Shown piece after piece: positions 53,601 to 64,000 of a stretch of 64,000 nt of DNA. The notes beneath the pieces are model-generated. The model was not told where the DNA came from. It saw nothing but the letters and a program-made list of their open reading frames with translations, and made no database searches. Location of the stretch: NCBI GenBank assembly GCA_028753945.1, contig JAPNXP010000009.1, forward strand, positions 186,001 to 250,000, written 5' to 3'. Each line of letters begins with the position of its first letter. Position 1 is the first letter of the stretch. The translations under genes and the position numbers were made by a program. Source of the stretch: Hexactinellida sp. DTS-2022. Its lineage: Eukaryota > Porifera > Hexactinellida.

Positions 53601-54401
53601 AAAGCTAGTGAATAAATCTAGTTGTTGCACTGTGATAGCTATATATGAATTCCCGAATAGCTCTAATATCCTACAACTAATGTTTTCAACTAAAATCCAC
53701 GCTTCCACTAAGTTACAATTTCGCCTGATTAGTCGAATCCATTGCATTGACTCCATTAGACAGCAACTAAACTTTTTCGACTGGTCGTGGAGTTTGTCAT
53801 CCACTAGCATGAACTCACCACTAACAAGCGGACACTCTAAGCTGAAAAATTTCATTGCATCTAACCATAGACTATTATTACAGTTTATGAATGACCAAAA
53901 ATGGCTATCAGTCCTCCCTGTTTGGGGAGGAGGAGAAGCTATCTTAGACATGAGACCGTAAAGCTGGCAGTCATCGCAACCAGATGCCAATAAACCTAGC
54001 AAACTGTTATTCGTTACGTCTCGCTGTAAACTAGGAAAACTGAAATCGATTTCATCCAAACTCCTCTTACTAAGTTCTATAGTGTCAGGATATGAGCTAG
54101 CAGATACTAACTGAGTACTGATATGCTCTACTGCCAATCGGGATACATCATTGGTGATAGACTTACGCGTACTGATCATTTGCTTTACGAGATGCTGAAA
54201 GTTTCCTCTATTCAATCTCCATTTGGAGCTGAGAGAATCGCGCTTAGTAGCCTTGTTTTTTCCAAAAAGAATAATTGATAATTTTCCCCAGACAGATTTT
54301 GGCTTATGTTTGTCTCCTTTGTTCAAAGCATCTCTTACGCTATCGAAGCTTTCATAGCCGAGTTTCTGGAGAGCTTCCACGAATTGCTCTATTGAAGTCA
54401 T
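50664..54401 (-). CDS. MULE-like transposase fused to C-terminal OTU domain, 1245 aa
   Basis: Uninterrupted frame from ATG 54401, just after a good 3' splice site (TTTCATCTAG, two bases before ATG). The N-terminal 550 residues match nothing I recognise. The middle resembles a DDE transposase: Asp595 (HLDATGS), Asp669 (VEIDFSW), a CSAHLMHS Cys/His motif near 715, and Glu902 (NAIVENWMRIVK). This order, with a C/H motif between second Asp and Glu, fits the MULE class; which residues are truly catalytic is inferred. Residues about 955-1020 are Lys/Arg-rich, a likely nuclear localisation or DNA-binding stretch. The last 150 residues look like an OTU cysteine protease: GDGNCYFS (Asp1103, Cys1106) and His1232 in GNHYEPI. 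It is the element's only gene and would act on the flanking TIRs in the nucleus; the OTU part would presumably remove ubiquitin. Confidence 0.85.
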   Translation of the reverse strand: MTSIEQFVEALQKLGYESFDSVRDALNKGDKHKPKSVWGKLSIILFGKNKATKRDSLSSKWRLNRGNFQHLVKQMISTRKSITNDVSRLAVEHISTQLVSASSYPDTIELSKRSLDEIDFSFPSLQRDVTNNSLLGLLASGCDDCQLYGLMSKIASPPPQTGRTDSHFWSFINCNNSLWLDAMKFFSLECPLVSGEFMLVDDKLHDQSKKFSCCLMESMQWIRLIRRNCNLVEAWILVENISCRILELFGNSYIAITVQQLDLFTSFILACRESSDTLSSFHESLCLKLHHTSSSSSNQQVPVLSSTDDPQPEIVITSNIPESKLLVPSVDDDSTLGNEIIVEQSMFSEEICGEFLLSGMEWKSITLIHGDSVVFSKDWTNLFSSKIEGNFVCVLSFQYKKVNKLSSRKQNSCFFRAKAVCKFKDCFEFTFVIKKEPLECKIDENIIVEYVAYGTLSEQHFDNTTVHSRNLSHSHRLEVARGVADTSVNAYFYDQFDSVENTNLALNYGNLNKVRSSAVLRKAKFDLSSLQRYSNDNWTELISLQQYYRNSVIGLHVRGYIQSLSHNPFIVHMYTEDQIKILKLFKDTRIVLHLDATGSIVRKIEPSLKKVFYYALTVRHPTYSTSPIPLAEMISSGHTSAEISYFLHKWSLDAKKILGDLNISQVEIDFSWVLIHSSCSIFLKCDIDTYLHKCWNMVDVNSAVNETDFKVILHLCSAHLMHSIGFHINKKFKLQKEVRKLFLHSIGFIVRAVEMTSINNLFQSLCIVFMSSSLSAIVKTHTHLLETFISNDSVNSSETNEYLVEEHMDDNNIAIDNKDSKTYREKSPFGKHFVNIAKNCKSWINNNPGKNADPNPCYNPELIEYLLTFYLPILPLWSGIILGPISVADKNKTSIFSNAIVENWMRIVKLNILESKTNLRPGDLIQLLYPGIVSRLSAFQFAFHPRANKVFKGHKRVRNSLEEESVEEWSRKKKVYCGYLQPKSYEFQTFKKKKVEKKNKICKIKRKFVPRKCEKLSSLRTQTASKVMRVASIITDEEIVETGLIRYVLPSFRPPHTDWQISTCKKWKFHFREELPYSYNDIVDNEESLFSYSPNLTQYIIGDGNCYFSTISYLITGSQDFHAEFRELIIDNMLGDLSMSCNKYLRTKYVYTQGNYRNVQDWVNKTGMRKSGKWATDLELFATALLFNIDIWVFLGPLGTRWIGFSGNGSTFEELMKAPTPNGIYIRNIGNHYEPIISVKFENNS

Positions 54402-54594
54402 TACTAGATGAAATAATAATAATAATTTTAATTAATCAATACATATATATATACTACTACAGTAGAACCTCGTTAGTACGAACACGGTTAATTAAGTCAT
54501 TACTAGATGAAATAATAATAATTATTATAATTAATCAATACATATATATATACTACTACAGTAGAACCTCGTTAGTACGAACACGGTTAATTAA
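54397..54594 (-). repeat. 99-bp tandem duplication covering splice acceptor and start codon
   Basis: Units 54397-54495 and 54496-54594 are nearly identical. Each contains a CATCTAG acceptor, TA, then ATGAC on the minus strand. In the gene-proximal unit ATG opens the transposase frame; in the distal unit it reads ATG ACT TAA, a two-codon upstream frame. Each unit also holds a CAGTAGAACCTCGTTAGTAC segment resembling a pogo-type transposon end. Confidence 0.9.
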
Positions 54595-54940
54595 TACGAA
54601 TTTCCGGATAAGAAGAACAGTTCCACAAAATCAGGTCCTTACAATGGCGATTGAATGGGTATTACTCCGGTTAATACGAACTCCGGATAAAGCGAACAAA
54701 TTTTTATTGTCCGTTGGTATCGACTGCATATAGTAATTATATTAGTATTCGAGGCCAGCGGTATTTCCTTCCGCCGGACTTGGGCATCCAAAGCTTGAAG
54801 GCCACGTTATTGTAAATTAAATTTTAGATCTGATCATTCAAAATGTAGTGGTAAAAATATCGGTCTGGCCATGGCCTGCCCTGGTATTATTAAAATAAAT
54901 AACAAAGTAGCTAAAAGGCAAATAAAATAAAAAAACTCAC
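54404..54940 (-). other. Predicted 5'-leader intron of the MULE transposase gene
   Basis: On the minus strand a donor CAA|GTGAGT begins at 54940, and a pyrimidine-rich acceptor TTATTTCATCTAG ends at 54404, two bases before ATG. Intron length would be about 537 bp. A duplicated acceptor 99 bp upstream (ending 54503) would give a shorter intron and put the ATG ACT TAA frame in the leader. Prediction from splice-site consensus only. Confidence 0.45.
54559..54720 (+). mobile_element. pogo/Tigger-like transposon fragment
   Basis: CAGTAGAACCTCGTTAGTAC preceded by TA, followed by repeated TTAATACGAA and CGGATAA-type segments. This is the style of pogo/Tigger ends (CAGT.GAACCTC at a TA target). No matching inverted end was found within the transposon, so it looks like a one-ended remnant or truncated MITE; the right limit is approximate. 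Its first about 36 bp are duplicated at 54460 by the 99-bp tandem duplication. Confidence 0.5.
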
Positions 54941-55124
54941 TTGAATTGGAAGAATCGACTTGGAGGAATAAAGAAGAGAGCAGAAAATAAATGAGAAGAA
55001 AATGGAGATGAGAAATATGCTGTAAAGTCAAAAAGATCTTTGAAAAAAAAGTGAAAAGTGTGTTTGAAAAAAATGAAATAAATTCGAAGAAAATCAAGTA
55101 CACGTAGAAGAAAGGCAGTGTACC
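54721..55124. other. MULE 5' leader region
   Basis: Contains the predicted 5' leader exon (from about 55100 to 54941) and part of the leader intron. Two overlapping minus-strand frames (54834-55103, 54937-55143) encode F/L/S-rich strings without domains and are not supported as genes. Confidence 0.45.
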
Positions 55125-55131
55125 ATTTATA
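55125..55131 (-). promoter_or_regulatory. TATA box of the MULE transposase gene
   Basis: TATAAAT on the minus strand just inside the right TIR (55190-55594), about 725 bp above the ATG. A start site about 30 bp downstream near 55100 would give a leader exon of about 160 nt ending at the GTGAGT donor at 54940. Confidence 0.45.
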
Positions 55132-55189
55132 GTGAGAAATCATTGAATTATAAACAAAGGATATAATAAATTCTGATCAATAGTTATTA

Positions 55190-55594
55190 GACAACATATT
55201 CTACATTGTGGATATTGGATAGGTATTCAAATCATCATTGTAAGCCGATTTTAGAAAAATTTATGTTAATAATATTTTTTCAAAAATGAATATTTTGTTT
55301 TGAAATTTGCATGACAGGTTGTCATAGGTGAGATAGACATGTGATTAAAAGGAAAATTTGATTTGATGGATAATTTTTGAGTTATTATGGAAAAACCGAG
55401 GTCTAAATTTGAGCGAAAATTGCTGAGTCATCTTAAGGAATTTTGACATTTTGGGATTATATATGGGTTGTCACAACTTTCATCTTCCCGCTGATGTGAA
55501 AATTTTTCACGTACAGCGTAAACTTTTTGAGTTATTAGCATAAACGTGAGGTCTGCGAATCCGCCGATGAATCCGCCGCTAAGATAACACTCGT
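55190..55594 (-). repeat. MULE right TIR, about 405 bp
   Basis: Complement of the left TIR with one copy of the internal block. It matches the left's first copy in the outer portion (for example the GTGAAAAATTTTCAC segment) and the second copy toward the inside. Ends at ...AACACTCGT, followed by the target duplication 55595-55603. Confidence 0.93.
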
Positions 55595-55603
55595 GTAGAA
55601 TGT
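55595..55603 (+). repeat. 9-bp target-site duplication, right copy
   Basis: GTAGAATGT, identical to 49374-49382. The satellite continues in phase with GGTATAAATAG. Confidence 0.93.
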
Positions 55604-58600
55604 GGTATAAATAGAAAGTACAAATGGTTCAAATCTCTCATGGGTGGATATAATGAATTCGAATGCTAACGAATGTCTACTGTAGTATAATGTGCTATAT
55701 ATTGTACGCAAAATGCGTACAATATTATACTAACGAGTTTCTTCTTTTGTAGAATGTGCAATAAATAGAAAAGACAAATGGTATCAATCTCTCATGGGTG
55801 GATATAAGGAATTCGAATGCTAACGAATGAAGGCTGTAGTATAATGTGCTATATATTGTACGCAAAATGCGTACAATATTATACTAACAGGTTTCTTCTT
55901 TAGTAGAATGTGCTATATATAGAAAGGTTAAATGGTATCAATCTCTCATGGGTGGATATAATGAATTCGAATGCTAACGAATGAAGGCTGTAGTATAATG
56001 TGCTATATATTGTACGCAAAATGCGTACAATATTATACTAACAGGTTTCTTCTTTAGTAGAATGTGCTATATATAGAAAGGTTAAATGGTATCAATCTCT
56101 CATGGGTGGATATAATGAATTCGAATGCTAACGAATGAAGGCTGTAGTATAATGTGCTATATATTGTACGCAAAAAGCGTACAATATTATACTAACAGGT
56201 TTCTTCTTTAGTAGAATGTGGTATAAATAGAAAGTACAAATGGTATCAATATTTCATGGGTGGATATAAGGAATTCGAATGCTAACAAATGTCTGCTGTA
56301 GTATAATGTGCTATATATTGTACGCAAAATGCGTACAATATTATACTAACGAGTTTCTTCTTTAGTAGAATGTGGTATAAATAGAAAGTACAAATGGTTC
56401 AAATCTCTCATGGGTGGATATAATGAATTCGAATGCTAACGAATGACTGCTGTAGTATAATGTACTATATATTGTACGCAAAAAGCGTACAATATTATAC
56501 TAACAGGTTTCTTCTTTAGTAGAATGTGCTATATATAGAAAGGTTAAATGGTATCAATCTCTCATGGGTGGATATAATGAATTCGAATGCTAACGAATGA
56601 AGGCTGTAGTATAATGTGCTATATATTGTACGCAAAAAGCGTACAATATTATACTAACGAGTTTCTTCTTTTGTAGAATGTGCAATAAATAGAAAAGACA
56701 AATGGTATCAATCTCTCATGGGTGGATATAAGGAATTCGAATGCTAACGAATGAAGGCTGTAGTATAATGTGCTATATATTGTACGCAAAATGCGTACAA
56801 TATTATACTAACAGGTTTCTTCTTTAGTAGAATGTGCTATATATAGAAAGGTTAAATGGTATCAATCTCTCATGGGTGGATATAATGAATTCGAATGCTA
56901 ACGAATGAAGGCTGTAGTATAATGTGCTATATATTGTACGCAAAAAGCGTATAATATTATACTAACAGGTTTCTTCTTTAGTAGAATGTGCTATATATAG
57001 AAAGGTTAAATGGTATCAATCTCTCATGGGTGGATATAATGAATTCGAATGCTAACGAATGAAGGCTGTAGTATAATGTGCTATATATTGTACGCAAAAA
57101 GCGTACAATATTATACTAACAGGTTTCTTCTTTAGTAGAATGTGGTATAAATAGAAAGTACAAATGGTATCAATATTTCATGGGTGGATATAAGGAATTC
57201 GAATGCTAACAAATGTCTGCTGTAGTATAATGTGCTATATATTGTACGCAAAATGCGTACAATATTATACTAACGAGTTTCTTCTTTAGTAGAATGTGGT
57301 ATAAATAGAAAGTACAAATGGTTCAAATCTCTCATGGGTGGATATAATGAATTCGAATGCTAACGAATGACTGCTGTAGTATAATGTACTATATATTGTA
57401 CGCAAAAAGCGTACAATATTATACTAACAGGTTTCTTCTTTAGTAGAATGTGCTATATATAGAAAGGTTAAATGGTATCAATCTCTCATGGGTGGATATA
57501 ATGAATTCGAATGCTAACGAATGAAGGCTGTAGTATAATGTGCTATATATTGTACGCAAAAAGCGTACAATATTATACTAACGAGTTTCTTCTTTTGTAG
57601 AATGTGCAATAAATAGAAAAGACAAATGGTATCAATCTCTCATGGGTGGATATAAGGAATTCGAATGCTAACGAATGAAGGCTGTAGTATAATGTGCTAT
57701 ATATTGTACGCAAAATGCGTACAATATTATACTAACAGGTTTCTTCTTTAGTAGAATGTGCTATATATAGAAAGGTTAAATGGTATCAATCTCTCATGGG
57801 TGGATATAATGAATTCGAATGCTAACGAATGAAGGCTGTAGTATAATGTGCTATATATTGTACGCAAAAAGCGTACAATATTATACTAACGAGTTTCTTC
57901 TTTTGTAGAATGTGCAATAAATAGAAAAGACAAATGGTATCAATCTCTCATGGGTGGATATAATGAATTCGAATGCTAACGAATGAAGGCTGTAGTATAA
58001 TGTGCTATATATTGTACGCAAAAAGCGTATAATATTATACTAACAGGTTTCTTCTTTAGTTGAATGTGGTATAAATAGAAAGTACAAATGGTATCAATAT
58101 TTCATGGGTGGATATAAGGAATTCGAATGCTAACAAATGTCTGCTGTAGTATAATGTGCTATATATTGTACGCAAAATGCGTACAATATTATACTAACGA
58201 GTTTCTTCTTTAGTAGAATGTGGTATAAATAGAAAGTACAAATGGTTCAAATCTCTCATGGGTGGATATAATGAATTCGAATGCTAACGAATGACTGCTG
58301 TAGTATAATGTACTATATATTGTACGCAAAAAGCGTACAATATTATACTAACAGGTTTCTTCTTTAGTAGAATGTGCTATATATAGAAAGGTTAAATGGT
58401 ATCAATCTCTCATGGGTGGATATAATGAATTCGAATGCTAACGAATGACTGCTGTAGTATAATGTACTATATAATGTAAGCAAAAAGCGTACAATATTTT
58501 ACTAACAGGTTTCTTCTTTAGTAGAATGTGCAATAAATAGAAAGGTTAAATGGTATCAATCTCTCATGGGTGGATATAATGAATTCGAATGCTAACGAAT

Positions 58601-61600
58601 GAAGGCTGTAGTATAATGTGCTATATATTGTACGCAAAAAGCGTACAATATTATACTAACAGGTTTCTTCTTTAGTAGAATGTGGTATAAATAGAAAGTA
58701 CAAATGGTATCAATATTTCATGGGTGGATATAAGGAATTCGAATGCTAACGAATGAAGGCTGTAGTATAATGTGCTATATATTGTACGCAAAATGCGTAC
58801 AATATTATACTAACAGGTTTCTTCTTTAGTAGAATGTGCTATATATAGAAAGGTTAAATGGTATCAATCTCTCATGGGTGGATATAATGAATTCGAATGC
58901 TAACGAATGAAGGCTGTAGTATAATGTGCTATATATTGTACGCAAAAAGCGTATAATATTATACTAACAGGTTTCTTCTTTAGTTGAATGTGGTATAAAT
59001 AGAAAGTACAAATGGTATCAATATTTCATGGGTGGATATAAGGAATTCGAATGCTAACAAATGTCTGCTGTAGTATAATGTGCTATATATTGTACGCAAA
59101 ATGCGTACAATATTATACTAACGAGTTTCTTCTTTAGTAGAATGTGGTATAAATAGAAAGTACAAATGGTTCAAATCTCTCATGGGTGGATATAATGAAT
59201 TCGAATGCTAACGAATGACTGCTGTAGTATAATGTACTATATATTGTACGCAAAAAGCGTACAATATTATACTAACAGGTTTCTTCTTTAGTAGAATGTG
59301 CTATATATAGAAAGGTTAAATGGTATCAATCTCTCATGGGTGGATATAATGAATTCGAATGCTAACGAATGAAGGCTGTAGTATAATGTGCTATATATTG
59401 TACGCAAAAAGCGTACAATATTATACTAACAGGTTTCTTCTTTAGTAGAATGTGGTATAAATAGAAAGTACAAATGGTATCAATATTTCATGGGTGGATA
59501 TAAGGAATTCGAATGCTAACAAATGTCTGCTGTAGTATAATGTGCTATATATTGTACGCAAAATGCGTACAATATTATACTAACGAGTTTCTTCTTTAGT
59601 AGAATGTGGTATAAATAGAAAGTACAAATGGTTCAAATCTCTCATGGGTGGATATAATGAATTCGAATGCTAACGAATGACTGCTGTAGTATAATGTACT
59701 ATATATTGTACGCAAAAAGCGTACAATATTATACTAACAGGTTTCTTCTTTAGTAGAATGTGCTATATATAGAAAGGTTAAATGGTATCAATCTCTCATG
59801 GGTGGATATAATGAATTCGAATGCTAACGAATGAAGGCTGTAGTATAATGTGCTATATATTGTACGCAAAAAGCGTACAATATTATACTAACGAGTTTCT
59901 TCTTTTGTAGAATGTGCAATAAATAGAAAAGACAAATGGTATCAATCTCTCATGGGTGGATATAAGGAATTCGAATGCTAACGAATGAAGGCTGTAGTAT
60001 AATGTACTATATAATGTAAGCAAAAAGCGTATAATATTATACTAACAGGTTTCTTCTTTAGTAGAATGTGGTATAAATAGAAAGTACAAATGGTATCAAT
60101 ATTTCATGGGTGGATATAAGGAATTCGAATGCTAACAAATGTCTGCTGTAGTATAATGTGCTATATATTGTACGCAAAATGCGTACAATATTATACTAAC
60201 GAGTTTCTTCTTTAGTAGAATGTGGTATAAATAGAAAGTACAAATGGTTCAAATCTCTCATGGGTGGATATAATGAATTCGAATGCTAACGAATGACTGC
60301 TGTAGTATAATGTACTATATATTGTACGCAAAAAGCGTACAATATTATACTAACAGGTTTCTTCTTTAGTAGAATGTGCTATATATAGAAAGGTTAAATG
60401 GTATCAATCTCTCATGGGTGGATATAATGAATTCGAATGCTAACGAATGAAGGCTGTAGTATAATGTACTATATATTGTACGCAAAAAGCGTACAATATT
60501 ATACTAACGAGTTTCTTCTTTTGTAGAATCTGCAATAAATAGAAAGGTTAAATGGTATCAATCTCTCATGGGTGGATATAATGAATTCGAATGCTAACGA
60601 ATGAAGGCTGTAGTATAATGTGCTATATATTGTACGCAAAAAGCGTACAATATTATACTAACAGGTTTCTTCTTTAGTAGAATGTGGTATAAATAGAAAG
60701 TACAAATGGTATCAATATTTCATGGGTGGATATAAGGAATTCGAATGCTAACAAATGTCTGCTGTAGTATAATGTGCTATATATTGTACGCAAAATGCGT
60801 ACAATATTATACTAACGAGTTTCTTCTTTAGTAGAATGTGGTATAAATAGAAAGTACAAATGGTTCAAATCTCTCATGGGTGGATATAATGAATTCGAAT
60901 GCTAACGAATGACTGCTGTAGTATAATGTACTATATATTGTACGCAAAAAGCGTACAATATTATACTAACAGGTTTCTTCTTTAGTAGAATGTGCTATAT
61001 ATAGAAAGGTTAAATGGTATCAATCTCTCATGGGTGGATATAATGAATTCGAATGCTAACGAATGAAGGCTGTAGTATAATGTGCTATATATTGTACGCA
61101 AAAAGCGTACAATATTATACTAACGAGTTTCTTCTTTTGTAGAATGTGCAATAAATAGAAAAGACAAATGGTATCAATCTCTCATGGGTGGATATAATGA
61201 ATTCGAATGCTAACGAATGACTGCTGTAGTATAATGTACTATATAATGTAAGCAAAAAGCGTACAATATTTTACTAACAGGTTTCTTCTTTAGTAGAATG
61301 TGCAATAAATAGAAAGGTTAAATGGTATCAATCTCTCATGGGTGGATATAATGAATTCGAATGCTAACGAATGAAGGCTGTAGTATAATGTGCTATATAT
61401 TGTACGCAAAAAGCGTACAATATTATACTAACAGGTTTCTTCTTTAGTAGAATGTGGTATAAATAGAAAGTACAAATGGTATCAATATTTCATGGGTGGA
61501 TATAAGGAATTCGAATGCTAACAAATGTCTGCTGTAGTATAATGTGCTATATATTGTACGCAAAATGCGTACAATATTATACTAACGAGTTTCTTCTTTA

Positions 61601-64000
61601 GTAGAATGTGGTATAAATAGAAAGTACAAATGGTTCAAATCTCTCATGGGTGGATATAATGAATTCGAATGCTAACGAATGTCTACTGTAGTATAATGTG
61701 CTATATATTGTAAGCAAAATGCGTACAATATTATACTAACGAGTTTCTTCTTTTGTAGAATGTGCAATAAATAGAAAAGACAAATGGTATCAATCTCTCA
61801 TGGGTGGATATAAGGAATTCGAATGCTAACGAATGAAGGCTGTAGTATAATGTACTATACAATGTAAGCAAATAGCGTACAATATTTTACTAACAGGTTT
61901 CTTCTTTAGTAGAATGTGCTATATATAGAAAGGTTAAATGGTATCAATCTCTCATGGGTGGATATAATGAATTCGAATGCTAACGAATGAAGGCTGTAGT
62001 ATAATGTGCTATATATTGTACGCAAAAAGCGTACAATATTATACTAACAGGTTTCTTCTTTAGTAGAATGTGGTATAAATAGAAAAGACAAATGGTATCA
62101 ATATTTCATGGGTGGATATAAGGAATTCGAATGCTAACAAATGTCTGCTGTAGTATAATGTGCTATATATTGTACGCAAAATGCGTACAATATTATACTA
62201 ACGAGTTTCTTCTTTAGTAGAATGTGGTATAAATAGAAAGTACAAATGGTTCAAATCTCTCATGGGTGGATATAATGAATTCGAATGCTAACGAATGTCT
62301 ACTGTAGTATAATGTGCTATATATTGTACGCAAAATGCGTACAATATTATACTAACGAGTTTCTTCTTTTGTAGAATGTGCAATAAATAGAAAAGACAAA
62401 TGGTATCAATCTCTCATGGGTGGATATAAGGAATTCGAATGCTAACGAATGAAGGCTGTAGTATAATGTGCTATATATTGTACGCAAAATGCGTACAATA
62501 TTATACTAACAGGTTTCTTCTTTAGTAGAATGTGCTATATATAGAAAGGTTAAATGGTATCAATCTCTCATGGGTGGATATAATGAATTCGAATGCTAAC
62601 GAATGAAGGCTGTAGTATAATGTGCTATATATTGTACGCAAAAAGCGTACAATATTATACTAACAGGTTTCTTCTTTAGTAGAATGTGGTATAAATAGAA
62701 AGTACAAATGGTATCAATATTTCATGGGTGGATATAAGGAATTCGAATGCTAACAAATGTCTGCTGTAGTATAATGTGCTATATATTGTACGCAAAATGC
62801 GTACAATATTATACTAACGAGTTTCTTCTTTAGTAGAATGTGGTATAAATAGAAAGTACAAATGGTTCAAATCTCTCATGGGTGGATATAATGAATTCGA
62901 ATGCTAACGAATGACTGCTGTAGTATAATGTACTATATATTGTACGCAAAAAGCGTACAATATTATACTAACAGGTTTCTTCTTTAGTAGAATGTGCTAT
63001 ATATAGAAAGGTTAAATGGTATCAATCTCTCATGGGTGGATATAATGAATTCGAATGCTAACGAATGAAGGCTGTAGTATAATGTGCTATATATTGTACG
63101 CAAAAAGCGTACAATATTATACTAACGAGTTTCTTCTTTTGTAGAATGTGCAATAAATAGAAAGGTTAAATGGTATCAATCTCTCATGGGTGGATATAAT
63201 GAATTCGAATGCTAACGAATGAAGGCTGTAGTATAATGTGCTATATATTGTACGCAAAAAGCGTACAATATTATACTAACGAGTTTCTTCTTTTGTAGAA
63301 TGTGCAATAAATAGAAAGGTTAAATGGTATCAATCTCTCATGGGTGGATATAATGAATTCGAATGCTAACGAATGAAGGCTGTAGTATAATGTGCTATAT
63401 ATTGTACGCAAAAAGCGTACAATATTATACTAACAGGTTTCTTCTTTAGTAGAATGTGGTATAAATAGAAAGTACAAATGGTATCAATATTTCATGGGTG
63501 GATATAAGGAATTCGAATGCTAACAAATGTCTGCTGTAGTATAATGTGCTATATATTGTACGCAAAATGCGTACAATATTATACTAATGAGTTTCTTCTT
63601 TAGTAGAATGTGGTATAAATAGAAAGTACAAATGGTTCAAATCTCTCATGGGTGGATATAATGAATTCGAATGCTAACGAATGACTGCTGTAGTATAATG
63701 TACTATATATTGTACGCAAAAAGCGTACAATATTATACTAACAGGTTTCTTCTTTAGTAGAATGTGCTATATATAGAAAGGTTAAATGGTATCAATCTCT
63801 CATGGGTGGATATAATGAATTCGAATGCCAACGAATGAAGGCTGTAGTATAATGTGCTATATAGTGTACGCAAAAAGCGTACAATATTATACTAACGAGT
63901 TTCTTCTTTTGTAGAATGTGCAATAAATAGAAAAGACAAATGGTATCAATCTCTCATGGGTGGATATAAGGAATTCGAATGCTAACGAATGAAGGCTGTA
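55604..64000 (+). repeat. Satellite array D, about 55 monomers, same subfamily as array C
   Basis: Continues array C beyond the MULE, with the same monomer variants (GAATGAAGGCTG, AAAGGTTAAATGG, GGTTCAAATCTC) in similar order. Runs off the right end of the window. Contains no supported gene. Confidence 0.97.

Larger units (their letters stand above)
49383..55594 (-). mobile_element. MULE-like DNA transposon with OTU-bearing protein, 6.2 kb
   Basis: Bounded by long terminal inverted repeats starting ACGAGTGTTATCTTAGCGGC and a perfect 9-bp target duplication. It encodes one large minus-strand protein with a DDE-like transposase core and C-terminal OTU domain. Long TIRs plus 9-bp duplications are characteristic of Mutator-like elements, including the Foldback/NOF branch. 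The intact frame, perfect target duplication and clean satellite interruption suggest a recent, possibly still active insertion. The superfamily assignment rests on the duplication length, TIRs and motif layout, not on a database search. Confidence 0.88.

Noticed and set aside
54275-55143. Frames at 54275-54733 (plus) and 54834-55143 (minus) in the MULE leader
   Set aside because: The first is antisense to the transposase start and runs through the 99-bp duplication. The others are low-complexity F/L/S strings with no domain.
1-64000. CRISPR-like array
   Set aside because: Regular repeats with hairpins might suggest it, but the whole 154-bp monomer is repeated with no unique spacers, and the context is eukaryotic.
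1-64000. CENP-B box in the satellite
   Set aside because: TTCGAATGCTAACGAA superficially recalls a CENP-B box, but the spacing and the CGGG core do not match.

Overview
This window is a eukaryotic, AT-rich satellite block. One head-to-tail satellite with a monomer of about 152-154 bp accounts for roughly 47.4 kb (about 308 monomers) and runs off both ends. Its phase is unbroken by three large insertions: a Helitron (12842-21267), a nine-copy 213-bp tandem array (30319-32234) and a MULE-like DNA transposon (49383-55594). A Helitron and a Mutator-like element with OTU domains, a hAT-type MITE, a pogo-like fragment and TATA/CCAAT promoters all point to a eukaryote. An invertebrate animal such as a sponge or cnidarian seems most likely to me, but nothing here fixes the species. 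The setting suggests pericentromeric or other heterochromatic DNA.

Layout: 1-12841 satellite A. 12842-21267 Helitron on the minus strand, inserted between A and T with no target duplication. It carries a RepHel-OTU gene (about 1917 codons) split by a 443-bp hAT-type MITE, and downstream a small candidate gene with 7-residue SKQSS repeats. 21268-30318 satellite B, largely two copies of a multi-monomer block. 30319-32234 exactly nine 213-bp units. 32235-49382 satellite C, a different monomer subfamily. 49383-55594 a 6.2-kb MULE-like element with 405-730 bp TIRs, a perfect 9-bp target duplication and one 1245-aa protein with transposase-like and OTU parts. 55595-64000 satellite D, same subfamily as C.

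The only protein-coding genes I can support are transposon genes. The Helitron protein would nick and unwind DNA for rolling-circle transposition (HUH/two-tyrosine Rep plus Pif1-like helicase), but the MITE has probably inactivated this copy. The MULE protein keeps an open frame and intact candidate catalytic residues. Two transposons of unrelated superfamilies both end in an OTU-type cysteine-protease domain. No RNA gene, CRISPR array or prokaryotic feature was seen.
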